A stretch of DNA of 64,000 bases from Cylicocyclus nassatus (Eukaryota; Nematoda; Chromadorea; Rhabditida; Strongylidae). Positions 20,600 through 32,586 of this stretch are shown here, piece by piece (positions within the stretch are counted from its first letter, which is position 1; each line of letters opens with the position of its first letter). Position numbers and translations under genes: made by a program. The notes beneath the pieces are model-generated. The model was not told where the DNA came from, made no database searches, and was given only the letters and a program-made list of their open reading frames with translations. The stretch spans positions 32,305,441 to 32,369,440 of the forward strand of contig CATQJL010000316.1 in NCBI GenBank assembly GCA_958299035.1, written 5' to 3'.

Positions 20600-22490
20600 G
20601 GCCCATCGAGGAGACCCAACGTACGACCACGACCGGCTTCTGAAAGGATTGCGAGCCTGCGGAGAGTGCGCCTCAGTGACTTCTGAGAAGAACTTGGAAC
20701 ACATTTCGAAGAGCACCAAGGAAATGCTCGAAAGAAGAATATTTCTGAGGCAGGATCCGAATGCAACCCATCTCGACGACTGATATCCAACGCCAGCTGC
20801 AGAACAGTTTTGCAGGAGGATCTCAGGAAGTACAGGCAAGCCAAGATACTGGAAGAAGCCGAAGGAAAACGAAGTCTCAAGAAGTGCCGAAGAGACCTCT
20901 GTGAATATCACGTACCGCTGGCTGCACTGTTGAACGAAGACGGGACTCCGACTTCTTCCCGATACAAGATGGAATCTATCGCGAAGAGCTTCTATACCAA
21001 CCTCTTCCGCTCATCAACACCCGTGCCGATGCCCGTTGTTCCCACTGGGGAAGTACCACCACGAATTCTACCTGCTGAAGTGCGCACAGCGATTCAGACC
21101 ATGAAGACGTCCGCGGCTCCAGGACCAGACCATCTTTCCGTCGAATTTCTGCGAGCTGGAGGACAACGTCTACACGAGATCCTCGCGTCGCATCTAACAA
21201 CTTACCTTCAGAAGGAAAGGATTCCCGACCAGTGGAGAACATCAAGAACCGTCCTTCTTTTCAAGAAGGGTGAACGGAAAGATCTTTGGAACTACCGTCC
21301 AATATGCCTGCTGAGTGTGCTGTACAAGCTTTTCAGGAAGATTATCCTGGCTCGCATATCTAGGACACTGGATGAAGCCCAACCCCAAGAACAAGCTGGA
21401 TTTCGCAAAGGATTCAGCTGCATGGACCACATCCAGACGGTTTCGAGGGTCAGAGGGTCACAGAAGTCTGCCGGGAATACCGACTGCCTCTCGTCCTAAC
21501 CTTTGTCGACTACGAGAAAGCCTTGAACAGCGTCGAAACCAACGCCATCCTGTCAGCGCTAGTCGATCAAGGAGTGGACCCAGCCTACGTGAGGACACTA
21601 GCCAACTGCTACAAGGACTGTACAACAACGATGCAGCTGTTCCATCGCCCACTGACCATACTAATCGGGAAGGGGGTCCGACAAGGCGACACAATCTCGC
21701 CGAAGCTGTTCACTGCGGCCTTGCAGTGGGTGATGAAGTCACTGGACTGGAACGAGAGAGGCATATGAGTTGATGGGAGATTCCTGTCTAACCTTCGTTT
21801 CGCGGACGACATCGTTCTCTTTTTGAGCAGTATCACTGAAGCAGAGACGATGCTGAAGGAACTGAACGAAGTAGGGAAGAAGATCGGATTGCGAATCAAT
21901 CGGAAGAAGACTCAGTTCATGAAGAACGCCTTTTGCGAAGATGCAGAAATGGAATTGGAAGGCACCCCTATCACGGAGACGTCTTCTTACGTGTATCTCG
22001 GACGTTCGATGAACATGGAGAACGACTTGAGGGAAGAACTCAACAGGAGAAGAAGAGCAGCCTGGGCCGCCTTCGGGCCCTGAAGGAAGCCACCGACTAA
22101 ATGACGGACCCGGAGCTTCGTGCCCACCTGTTCGACTCAACCGTTCTCCCGGCGCTCTGTTACGCAGCTGAGACTTAGGCTACACCGTCGCCACTTCGAA
22201 AGCTTTAAGGACCACCCACAGAGCGCTAGAGCGTAGTCCTCTGAAGATGACCCGACACAAATAACATCTCGTCGGACTTCGCAGTACGGATATGAGGAGG
22301 ATGTCCCGTCTTCGTGACCCAGCGGATTACGTTGCGAAAGCGAAGCATCGATGGGCCGGTCACATCATGAGAAGAACAGATGACAGATGGACATTAAGAA
22401 CATCGGAGTGGATTCCTCGCGAAGCAAAACGTCCCCTAGGAAGACCACCAACGAGATGGGCAGACGGTTCGTGGAACGGATGGACCAGCT
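20600..22490 (+). pseudogene. RTE-type reverse transcriptase, frameshifted
   Basis: Blocks in order: APGPDHLSVEFLRAGG (about 21120), WNYRPICLLSVLYKLF (21290), QAGFRKGFS (21395), LTFVDYEKA (21500), GVRQGDTISPKLF (21675), LRFADDIVLF (21795) with the catalytic Asp pair, then YLGRSMN (22000) and the typical C-terminal RWAGHIMRRTDDRW (22350). Stops at 21766 and 22081 and several frameshifts break it. The C-terminal block pattern is common in strongylid nematode RTE proteins, as I recall them. Confidence 0.85.
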
Positions 22491-22856
22491 GAGAAATCAG
22501 CTGGATACGATTTTTGCACCTGAAACTCGTGGACGCAGCCACCGACGTCAGCCAAGAAGATCGTGGATGTCAGAAGCGAGGGACAGGGAGAAATGGAAAC
22601 TTCTGAGCTGGGGCCCGCACTCACGTGAAGCCGGGCCATCTAAGTATCTAAGTAAGTATAAAGGGAGCCAACTGACGTCAGGAAGCACACTATCGAATCG
22701 CTTAAGCTCGCTCTGTTGGCACTGGCAGAAACTACCATTAGTCAGCCAATATCAATGCCAGCAGAAGTCAAAATTGCATATTTAGCCTCTCGGCAACTCA
22801 TATTGAACACCGCAGATTCTTTAAAGGCCCTACAAGTCACACTAGTAAAGATGTCT

Positions 22857-23563
22857 TAAGGCCGCATGCACTAACCTCCCCACTGGGGAGGGGATCGCAG
22901 CTTAAAAGAAAGCTTTATATTTCGAAACTCCAGATACCTGGATTTCACGTTGTGTACCTATTCGTAAGTATCCCTACTACCCTTCACTATGAACATGTTG
23001 AAGAGGAGCGAGAAGCTGTACGAACCGCATTTTCTAACTTTTGTATGATCCCTCATGATCCCCGGCGCTTTTCTTTGAAGTCATTTTTCGTTCTGCGAAG
23101 TTAACGAAAACCTTCCAAAGTTGTACTGAACATCTAACACAACAGTGCTAAGCGTGTTGCTGATGAGAACAAATGAGTTTTAGAAAAGTCGAAATTTTCG
23201 GTAAACCTCAAATTTCGACCTGTGATTCATCGCAAATTTTTATGACTCCTATACATCACTTGTTCTTATCAGCAACATGCTTAGCACTGTTGTGTTAGAT
23301 GTTCAGTACAACTTTGGAAGTCCGCTTCGTAGAAAGAAAAATGACTTCAAAGAAAAGCGCCGAGGATCATGAGGGATCATACAAAAGCTGGAAAATGCGG
23401 TTTGTACAGCTTGCTCCTGCTCAACATGTTCATAGTGAAGGATAGTAGGAATACTTACGGATAGGTACACAACGTGAAATCCAGGTATCGGGGTTTCGAA
23501 ATATAAAGCTTCCTTTTGAGCTGCGATCCCTTCCCCGCGGGGATGTTAGTACATGCGGCCCTT
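22857..23563. mobile_element. Fold-back element, ~707 bp palindrome
   Basis: Two arms of about 300-330 bases are inverted copies of each other, from AAGGCCGCATGCACTAAC on the left to GTTAGTACATGCGGCC on the right, with a centre of roughly 90 bases near 23190-23250. A split relative is at 16979-18440. No coding capacity. Neighbouring TTAAGG/CCTTAG suggests a short TA-containing target site. Confidence 0.8.
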
Positions 23564-23565
23564 AG

Positions 23566-26558
23566 AAAGCAAGTGTCGTTTCAGCAACCACGCACTCTGA
23601 AGATAACATTTTTCTAGATTCGACTAACGATAAGTCGGAGACGAAATACTCTTGTTTGTGCACGTCTTGGCAAACACATTCGACAATGTAAGTGTCAATT
23701 TTCTCATTGTCAGTACAGTCAAAGTCGTACTCTCAAATCGGTGTTTCGAGCTTACGTGCGCAGCGTGACATTTAAGCATATTGAAAAAGCAATCAGTCCC
23801 GCACTTTGGAAGGTAATTCATTGCAAAACTCTCCAACAGTTTCTAACCTATTATTCAGCATTTCTGCGAATATTCAATAGGATTTCTGGAGAGAGAGTCC
23901 TACTTTGGGTGCAAAGGAGAAATTTGCGTCGAATATGTGGGATACAGCGTTTAATCACGAATGCCAAAGATATCTAACCGCAGTGGGACGTCTTCATGCG
24001 ATTAAATCGCCGTCGTTGTCCTATGGCGTATTTCTTCTTAACTAACAAAGATTAGTACACGTTGGATGTCTTAAAAGCCTCAAGCTCAATTTTGCAATGT
24101 AGATGTTTGCCAACATCCGCTACTTTCAAGTTAAGTCATGTTTGCTTTTGAGTCCGATGTGAAATTGTCAATTATTCCCCAAATTATCATTCTGTATATT
24201 GACAGCTAGCAGCCTACAAACTTAATACTTCTTGTTTTGATAATTTGGCGTGTCTTCAAAATTCGTACTGTAGAGCTAGTTTCATTTTAAGTTTGCGTGC
24301 AAAATAAAACACAGGCCTAGTTTACGGGTGTTGGATTGATGTGCAAAATTTGTGTCTGACATTAAGAAGTTTTAGTTGAAAAAAATTAAGGAAAGCTAAA
24401 AGTTTTGATACCATATCAGGCTGGGTCGCTTCTAGCAACATACATTTTTAACAAAGCGCGTGCTTGAAATGACATTGAGATAACATTCTTTACCTCGGTA
24501 ACTCAGCTGTTTCCGCGGGTGCTCCTCTCTAAGTTCTTGGTCCTTTTTGAAAATGGAAAATGAAACAAATTTGATATTTACATTTGTATCGACCTGTATG
24601 ATTGAGCTGTGCACAAGTTTTGAGGGGTTCCGCAGGTCACGAAACTTACGACTACCTCGATTACGGAAAATTTTTTTGGCGCCCTTAGAGAACAACTTTT
24701 CATACAACTAGCTGACAAACTTGGCTCTGACCGGTGCTGTCAGCACATTATGATGGAATCCACTAAATCCTATTTCCGTACAACATTTCCGTGTTTCTCT
24801 CTTCAGGCTACAGACTGCTCCAATCGAGATCCGGACAATCGGCTGAATTTGCGCGCTCGTAGCGCTAGGGGTTTGCACTGCATACGCGCGCTTCGCAGAG
24901 AGTGAGGAGATTGAGGAGAGAACAGACTGGGTGGCGTAGAAGACGCAATACTCTCGCGATACGGTCTTCCGCCATGCCAATTTTGGCCTGACTGGGATTG
25001 GGGCAGACTGTGTATGCCAGCACCTTGTCTCCTCCATGTTTTCGTAGTCAGCATGCTACCTCGATTACGGGTCGCGAGTCGGAGATGTGTCACGAAGCGA
25101 TGCCCCAACGTCAAGCAATACATGAGTCAGCTCCCGTCCTGCGCAATGTTACTTAGGATTCGAGTCATGTATCTGCCGCCACTCCCTACTCCCCCCCCCC
25201 CCTACCTGGCGCCGTGCCACTTTAGCACCGGAGAATTATTGTGAGGCACAAAATTGGGCGACGAGCGTCCACCGCGCGCGATGTGACTCTTGACCCGTAA
25301 CCACTTAACCCTCCACCCTGTCCCGACTTCGAGTGTGTAGCTCAAACTTTGCAATTTTGCAAATCCGTATAAGTGCCATTCTAATCTTAGGTTGATGCAC
25401 AATTTTTGCACCAATAGAATAAAATTGTCTAAAAATGTTTAGGCAAACCAATCAGTTTACGCAATATACTCATTGTTATGTATCAGAGTCCAGCAGAGGC
25501 TGGCAAATGGACATCGGTGAAACGACTTCGCTTTTGCCACTACCGAACTTTACGATTTCCCCCGCCAGTTGCACGAGTTTTTCGATTGGAGCGCGCTTTC
25601 TTTTTGAAGTACAGACGTCGTTGCTATTCCGAATTCTAATAGAGAGAAGAGGAGGTGTTTTGAGACCAAAATATTACTATATACTAGGCTTCAGGTGTAG
25701 AATAGATTTATGTAAAAAAATTTGAATTTTGTGAACTGGAACTTCCGCCAACCTCAGGTGGGCAAAGGGGGCTCATTACTTGTGGGTGTCAATTGAAGTT
25801 GCCGCAACGCGGAGTTACGCTAACCCGGGCGAGAGGCAGCAGGGCCAGAGAAAATGTCTCAGGAAATGCTTAGGGGTTACTTTAGTACTGTAAACAAAAC
25901 TACATATTCTGTCATCAGATAAAGTGTAATTCCATAATTCCATAATTTCATTCATTCTTACACGACAATGAGCGGCAGCTTTTTATCGAGGCTGTGCCGA
26001 AGATCTACTGGGCTACTCGTTCCCCGGATTCCTCCATCAAATACCTCAGTCTTCATCTTTGTTTCCTACCCTGCACTCAGATTTCCGGTCCCCTATTCTA
26101 GTTCTGCTTCTGCCTGTTGCCCGAAACGACTGAAACGCCTGTATATCCGCTACATCCTCAGAAAGGCAGAAAAGAGGCGTTTGTAGCACGACATCGCCCC
26201 ACCCGACTTCTCCTGTGCAGGTGTGCAGCTGATGATCTCTTGGAGGATGAGGATATTCCACTGAATGCTAGAACTGTACTAGCTTATTTATCGAATCCAA
26301 GCACTCCGAGGGGGTCAACGAACGGAATCGTGTGAGTTGTTATTGAAGAATAACGATTTGTCGGAGCAACCCTTGAATCTGAAAACGAAAGACTTAGGTC
26401 AATTGTTGATAACTCTAGCATGCGTGACCCTGTACTTTCTGCGAAGACACTGCGAAGATCGAGGAGTTTCGATAAGGTTACAAATGATTCTCCTGGCTTA
26501 TGGTTCCGATGGGTGCCTAAGTAGATTTGCCTGAATGACGAGGCCCGTATTGCTATCG
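23566..26558. other. Stretch without recognisable gene
   Basis: AT-rich to about 24700, then more GC-balanced to 26340. Several short frames overlap on both strands (for example 24708-25123 and 25968-26335) without family motifs. The part from about 26100 may be the diverged N-terminal region of the Helitron that follows, but no motif proves this. Confidence 0.5.
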
Positions 26559-26983
26559 AATTCATGGCCAAATATACCATCAGATTGGTACTCCTCATCC
26601 AGCTCCAGGTGAAGATAGACAGTACGGCCAAGTCTACGTACTAGATACTGAGTTAGCAGCACAACAACGCTTGGGGAATGTTCAAAACGTAAACTGCGAT
26701 TCAGAATTGATGAGGCTTCTAAGCGAATAGTTCGCGTACAACAATATCTATGCTCAGTTCTTCAAAATGACGAGCGAGGTGGAAAAAGCGAAGAGGAAGC
26801 TGCAAGACGTGAAAATCGACAGCCCACAGTGATTAGAATGGTATTCGACGAAAACAGAGAAAGGGGTATTTCTAGAGGAGGATATGCAGTTCCAACAAGC
26901 AATGAAGTTGCGGTACTCTACATCGGCAACGACAACGATGTGCCATCTACCAGAAACCTCGCAGTTCATTTGCGAAGTTCTGT
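26559..26983 (+). pseudogene. Helitron protein, N-terminal fragment
   Basis: Three blocks typical of nematode Helitron proteins are readable: QIGTPHPAPGEDRQYGQVY (about 26580), FFKMTSEVEKAKR (about 26760) and VFDENRERGISRGGYAVPTS with NEVAVLYIGND (26840-26935). In-frame stops at about 26728 and 26830 show decay. The frame breaks at 26983, where a TIR element is inserted, and resumes at 32587. Confidence 0.8.
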
Positions 26984-27651
26984 GGCCGTATTCATCATTG
27001 ATACCTTGAGGTAGCTTCTACCTCCAGGTAGTTTTATCACTCATTATCAGCAAATACCCGTATTCACAAAAGTACCTTGAGCTAATTTCTCAAGGTAAAT
27101 TTTACCTTGAGAAATTGAGGTAAATTGAGGTAAATTTTACTTCAAGGTACTGTTATCACTCAAAATCGGTATTCATCAGACGGACTGCATTTTCCTTAAG
27201 GTAAATTATCAATGCAACTTCTAACCCTTGGTTGGGGGCAAGGTTAGACGAATACCTTTAGAGATCTACATCTTTTATAAGCTGGTTTTTTGCATGATCA
27301 ATCCAGTAACGTAGTTTAGGTCAATGTAGCAATTTTGCGAAATTTGATTGAAATCGATAACAGTTTTAGGGGTTAAACGAACTTAGCACAAACTTTCTGT
27401 CTATACTCTAACAAACTTCATGGATTTCAGTAAACGCCCAAAATTTTGATTCTGTTGAGCTCAAGGTAGGTCATACACAGCATTTATACTCTTTCGCAGC
27501 ATTATGAACTCAGTAGCACTGTTGAAATCACAAAGTCGAAGTTGCTATTTAGAACCACTTCGTTCGCGGTCTTCAAATCCGTATGCTATCCTCTATATTG
27601 ATACTTCTTAACCGCTAATCTTGTGTTTCAGATACTAAATTTTGTGCCTAA

Positions 27652-27996
27652 GGCAGGCGCTATACTCCTCGAGTAGTATAGCATGGCGACGGGCGATCGC
27701 CCGTCGCTAATCGATACGTATCAAAGGTGTAGTCGCCGATATTGGCGATCATTACTCATTTCCCACTTCCATTCCAAAGTACTCACCAGCCGGTGAGGTC
27801 GCCCTCAAAAGAATGAACTGCAAGACCAGTGATTTTCACATTCAACACTTAATGGTAACTTGTTTGGCGACTGGCGATAGCCCGTCGTAGCGACTGGCGA
27901 TCGCCAATATCGGCGACAAAAATCGCTGGTTTTACACGTATTTGATGCATATCGATCGTCGCCATGCTATACTCCTCGAGGAGTATAGCACCTGCC
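27652..27996. mobile_element. Harbinger-like MITE, 345 bp
   Basis: Inverted repeats of about 43 bases start GGCAGGCGCTATACTCCTCG, and TAA is duplicated on both sides (27649-27651, 27997-27999), the three-base target site expected for PIF/Harbinger elements. The interior carries palindromic GGCGATCGCC blocks. Non-coding. Confidence 0.75.
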
Positions 27997-28852
27997 TAAG
28001 ATAAAATCGGGCGAGGTCTTTAGCGCGATTGGCCTTTGCATGCAAAAATCAGATAACTGTTGCTGGCTCACCAAATTCCTGACACCTTTACTCTTCCTTT
28101 TCTATCAACATACATATGAGCTTAAGCAGCATGTAATCTAGGAAATTTGTTCTGAAAACAGGAAACTGGTATATTTTAGCTTAATCTGCCATCACAAGCT
28201 TATGTTTAGTATAAAAAGAAATATCAGTTTAAATGAAGTGGAGACATGCCAAAGTATGAGGCGAAAATATTTATACTCTTGCGCACCCCAGAATCGATGT
28301 TTCATCATTAAAAAGCAGGTAAAAATTTCCCACCTTGGCTGAGAAATCAAAATAATAGGTTGGCTAAAAAGTAAGTTCGTCTTGGCATACAACATCATAA
28401 AAAATTTCCTTGTTTTTTTTTCAATCTATGATTCTTTGAGGGAAAGTAGATCGAAACTTCCTCTATCACATATCAGATAATCAGGATTTTCTGTCATCAG
28501 TAAAGACAGTTATGCCTCAACAAGGCAAAATTTCCAAAAGCTCAATTCTTTAACTTCCTAAGCTTCGTTTTCATGCTGTAATGGATGTAAAGAACAGCAG
28601 TTTGGTGTTTGGATACAGAGGAGTTTTCCCTGTTTAGTGAACAAGAAAAAGAACTGTGATCTGCCAGTTTGGAAATGTTTGAAAATGTTTCACTAGGAAA
28701 ACCAAATTTTCTCATTTTTGCGTATTATGAGAAAGTTGAGCTTTCTCACTTCTTTAGGGTTTTTTCCTTGGAAAATAAGTTTTACTCAAACAGAATATAT
28801 GGTCCAATACCCAGTAAAGTGCTCTTTTTACAGATACCAAATATATACGCTA

Positions 28853-29280
28853 GAAAGCAATCAATACTCATAACAAGGACCATGCCAAGATTTAAAGAAG
28901 GTCGAACATCGCATTATTACGACAAGTACCAGCACACTGTGTTCGACTAGTACGAGAAGCCCTTTCGATGAGGCAAAAGCTAGTTGCCGAAAGGCAAGCC
29001 ACCCACTTTTTCCGTAGATGTGCACAGTTTCATGTCGTGCCAAACTTTATAACGAAAAAGCGACTAAACGAGACGTGCGGACTTCAAAGGTAGTCAAGCG
29101 GTCCAAGAAGTTGAAAGAAGCATTTTACGAACAGCACTCAAGACAAAGCAGAACCATATGTATTGTTTGACTATGAAATGTGCGTACAAAGAGCACTGCT
29201 GTCTACGTTCGGTGCCGGCTCCCCTTTGGCAGAGAATTGTGGGCTCTGACGAAGGCGTGGACGCCGACGTCGGCCCAATA
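28853..29280 (+). mobile_element. Penelope-like element, internally deleted tandem copy
   Basis: Starts with the PLE N-terminal signature MPRFKEGRT (ATG 28882), continues in another frame with RRCAQFHVVPNFITKKRL (about 29010-29060), then passes to 3' sequence with a hammerhead motif (29241-29276) and AATAAA. A second copy begins 62 bases after the ribozyme. About 70 bases at 28850-28920 repeat at 29305-29375, the hallmark of PLE tandem joining. Confidence 0.75.
29241..29276 (+). ncRNA. Hammerhead ribozyme motif (PLE), damaged core
   Basis: Order: GGGCT, CTGACGA, helix II GGCGT/ACGCC, then GACGTC and GGCCC. Helix I pairs GGGCT with GGCCC (one G.U). The GAAA box is shortened to GA, so activity is unlikely. 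Confidence 0.55.
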
Positions 29281-29337
29281 AATATCAATACCATCTTGGT
29301 CAACGCTAGAAAGCAATCAATACTCATAACAAGGACC

Positions 29338-31630
29338 ATGCCAAGATTTAAAGAAGGTCGAACCATCGCATTACTGATTGGTATTATATTTCAGCTTTTT
29401 CGGGCTTTCGCATTCGATAAGTTTTTCCCAGCGGCAGGACCATTCCAAGAATTTATGTTTTATTAGGTTGGCACATAAGTTTTGCAACTTTTTCTCATAA
29501 CTCGTGTGTTTTGCGATGTGGCGCTTCCATTTTTTGATATTATAATGAGTATCGTGTTAACAGCGAAAGCAACCATTCCTGCCGTATTCCAACATCACGT
29601 TCGGGAGTTACGGTAAGGCAATTTTTGAATGGGAAAGAAAAAGAAATTGACACGGATTAGGGTGAAACTTGGTCTAAGGGGGTTATTCGACATCCTGATT
29701 ACGAAAATGATATTCATTTAGCTTGAAAAATTATTTTGCTACCAAAAGAGTTTGATTACAAAAAATCACTAGGCTAATTTTTGACTCTGACAACAACTGA
29801 ATATGATATCCGTTTTCAGCATGTCAAGTTATCCCATCGTGCAAAGTTTCGCCGATATTCGACTATTCTGACTCTCTGGCATTGATGAATTATCCAGGCT
29901 ACTTTGACGCACTTGACTTGTTTGAGTTTACGAAATCGCCAACTTTCCACTTAACAATGAATTACAATTCTTTTTTCGCTGGGTTCAGTAGGCACCCTCT
30001 GAGGATATTTTGCCCACAGTTCCGGTTGAATTTGGTTAACTTACTTTCGTAGGTCTTTATCTTTGGTAAAAAACCATAAAACCTCAATTTTAACTGCTTT
30101 TAGGAGAATACGCAGATCTTTTCCGTTATGCCACAAAAAATCAAACGGTTTGCGCAGATTTATAGCGCACTTCCGAGTCCACATAATGTCAAAATTTGAA
30201 TGCGCTTCATTCATAGAGAAAGAAGTTATGGACAAGGTTGCAAAACTTATGTGCCAACCTATTAATTCTACAATTCTTTAAAGAAGAGAAAAACCGGTGT
30301 TTTGTGCATGATGGTAATACCAATACCAAGTTCCTTGATCGCCTGCGCAGCGCAAGGGTAAGGCAAGGGTGCGTTTTGGAGTCTTTCGATGTAGAATGCT
30401 CTACACCAACGTTTCCAACGACGCCGCAACGCAAGCGACATTCGAACTTCTTCTAGAACACCAGTCGTCACTTAATCTCTATGGGCTTAGCATTAGAGGC
30501 ATCTTGTCGTTGGTTAAGGAATGCCTCAACTGTTCCATCTTTCGTTGGTGTGGCAGCTATTACAGGCAAATAAGAGGACTGGCTATGGGACAAAGGTTAG
30601 CGCCGAATTTAGCTATTGTTTTCATGTACAAGGTGGAAGCTCCGGTACTGGCGAGTAAGCCTCTCCTCTACTGTCGGTATGTAGACGACTGCTGTATCGT
30701 GTGTCCCACTCAGGCCGAACTGGATTCCTGCTTCAATATCATGAATGCCCAGGACAGGAACATCAAGATGACGAGGGAAAGACCCAAAGATGGATGCTGC
30801 CGTTCCTCAACGTGCAGTTATGTTTGTCAAACAAACGTTTTAAGACCAGATGGTATCGAAAGCCGGGCAGCAAGAATATCTTACTACACCATACGTCAGC
30901 ACATCCGGCACGAATAAAAGCATCCATCATAGGAAACATATTTAGAATGGCTGCGGGGGTCTCTTCTGACAGAAAGGAAAAGATGTACTGCTGGAACTCG
31001 CAAGATCCGTAGCGAGATCCAATGGATACTGCACGGAGACTCATCGTCTTCACACCGTCCACCTAGATCAGAAGCTGAAGATCAGATCTCATTCTGTCTA
31101 CCATACATCTCAGAAGAGTTTAGTAGGGGTGTTCGCAAAGTGCTCCATCAAGCAGACCTCAACGATATGGTAAGAATCGTCGACATTCCTCCTGCAAACC
31201 TTAAGCAGCAGCTGGTACGAAACCGCGGTTATGATCGTCTCTGTACAACTCCTCATTGTGTAGTTTGTCCGTTTGGCAAAGAAGGAGACTGTATGGTATT
31301 AGGTGTTGTCTACCTTATCACGTGTACAACATGTGGAGACACGTATATTTGCGAGACAGGCCGCCCCCTATGCACGCGCATCAAAGAACACTTAGATAGT
31401 TTCAGCAAGGCAATGTAGCTACTCCGTTAGGCATGCATCGCAGGCTCAGCCATGATGACGCGGAGGTGGGAGTGCAGGTTTGAATCCTGGCGCGTGAGCC
31501 CGAGATCTTAGCGCGCAAGACACTCGAAGCGTTTTGGATAGCCGTCCAAAATCCAAAAATCAAGCGGAAGGATGAGTGCCTAGCCATTACTAACAAGCTG
31601 TCACCATATCAGAGCCTTTGTGGCTTTTGA
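29338..31630 (+). pseudogene. Penelope-like retroelement (RT + GIY-YIG), disrupted
   Basis: N-terminus MPRFKEGRTIALLIGIIF at 29338; a mariner-like MITE interrupts at 29466-30259. The reverse transcriptase resumes with FDVE/LYTNVSN across a frameshift near 30390, then RGLAMGQRLAPNLAIVFMYK (30570) and CRYVDDCCIV (30675) with the catalytic Asp pair. A further frameshift lies near 30790. The GIY-YIG region (31140-31418) has CTTPHCVVCPFG, GVVYLIT and TYICETGR, where YIG has become YIC. A stop at 31418 precedes the last conserved part, ending QSLCGF. PLEs use this nuclease to nick target DNA. The copy is dead. Confidence 0.85.
29466..30259. mobile_element. Mariner-like MITE, 794 bp, inside PLE
   Basis: A perfect terminal inverted repeat, GGTTGGCACATAAGTTTTGC and a little beyond, is flanked by TA on both sides. 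Length and subterminal sequence (TCAAAATTTGAATGCGC against CAAAATTTGAGTGCGC) match the element at 17370-18169. It splits the PLE reading frame. Confidence 0.8.
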
Positions 31631-31855
31631 ATAATGAGGTCAGGTCAGGACCGGGTCACTAGATTAGTATAAAAGTGATACAGTACACTTTTTGACATAA
31701 GTGGTCTGCACCCACCTAATCTATTATCTCTTAAGGTGAGCACTGGCTTAATCTTGCGTTTTGGTTGATACTGTTGCTTGTCTAGAGGGTTGGGCTCTTT
31801 TCTGTAGTCGATAAGGCATTTGATCGGATAGTTCACTTATGTGTTTTCGACTTTT

Positions 31856-31894
31856 CAGACTCTGAAGAAGGCGAGTTTGCCAAACGTCAGTCTG
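31856..31894 (+). ncRNA. Hammerhead ribozyme motif (PLE)
   Basis: CAGACT pairs with AGTCTG (helix I, 6 bp); CTGAAGA; helix II GGC/GCC; AAAC, then GTC before the cleavage point. Helix III is only AC/GU, the minimal form known from PLEs and thought to act as a dimer. The G of the GAAA box is missing. A PLE start codon (MPRF) follows about 75 bases after the cleavage point. Confidence 0.6.
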
Positions 31895-31962
31895 TTTACT
31901 GTGGAATAAATATCTGTACCAATTTTAGACGCTGCTGAAGAAATCAATCAGAAGATTTAAAC

Positions 31963-32110
31963 TATGCCAAGATTTATGGACAGTCGAACATGGATTCTGA
32001 TGGGAATACCAATTTTTTCAGAGTAATGTCATCTTTACGGCAAACCCACTTGCAAACTTTGGTTCAAATGCAAAGGATTCAACAAAGTTACACTGTTGCA
32101 AAGTTAGGCT
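31963..32110 (+). pseudogene. PLE N-terminal stub
   Basis: ATG 31963 gives MPRFMDSRTWILMGIP, the N-terminal signature of this PLE family, directly downstream of the ribozyme as expected for a following tandem copy. It loses its frame within about 25 codons; the rest of the copy is absent. 32110-32450 shows nothing more. Confidence 0.65.
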
Positions 32111-32586
32111 GAAAGACTTTGCGATACCCTGTACATATTTCTTCGAGGCCACTGCAACTTGCTATCCTCCGCTTATAAGTTTCGAAAATGAGGTGCGAAC
32201 TCATGTTTTGTCAAAATTTGTAGTTTGAACAAAGAAAATGGCCACAAATTCCCTTTGACCTTTTAAGACCTAAGACAATTTTATTGTACTTAAACATGTA
32301 AGGGTACTTCGAACCGTCTCCCTGTCAAAACATGTAAAATGGGGCCCGAAGGACACAATTAGCAACAAATTTTGTCCAAACAAAAGTTCTGTTGGCAATA
32401 AAAAACTTGATGCACCGCTTAGACTCACAGCGTGGTCGGAATAAACGTCACTGTATAGCAGACTAGCAAAGGTAGAATTTACCTCAAGGTACATTGATGA
32501 ATACGAGTCGCTTAAGGTACAATGTACTTTGAGGTAAAATTTACCTCAATGTAGAATTTACCTTAGGTTCAATTATGAATATGGCC

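Larger units (their letters stand above)
19330..22664 (+). mobile_element. RTE-type LINE, decayed
   Basis: The GC-rich stretch at 19330-19720 would be the 5' leader. Endonuclease and reverse-transcriptase blocks follow in several shifted frames, and the copy ends in a TAAGTA-rich tail at 22640-22664, as RTE elements end in short repeats. The GC content and codon use differ sharply from the AT-rich flanks. Confidence 0.85.
26984..32586. mobile_element. 5.6-kb TIR element nested in the Helitron
   Basis: The left end starts GGCCGTATTCATCATTGA and the right end, reverse-complemented, GGCCATATTCATAATTGA. Inside each end several copies of ACCTTGAGGTA and AAATTTACCT are arranged in both directions. 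Removing it restores the Helitron reading context (HLRSS before, SAKGVYLMRISD after). No clean target-site duplication is seen (TTCTGT against TCTGCT). No transposase was recognised; the interior holds a MITE and Penelope-like elements, so it is a large non-autonomous or gutted element. Superfamily unknown. Confidence 0.65.

Noticed and set aside
24708..25123. Overlapping frames of about 100 codons on the minus strand
   Set aside because: Two frames are open over the same DNA and neither shows a known motif; GC-balanced sequence gives such frames by chance.
28365..28392. Lone mariner-like end (TAGGTTGGCTAAAAAGTAAG)
   Set aside because: No matching inverted end was found nearby, so no element can be delimited.
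31440..31510. tRNA box B-like GGTTTGAATCC
   Set aside because: It lies within the decayed PLE nuclease coding region and lacks a box A or cloverleaf.
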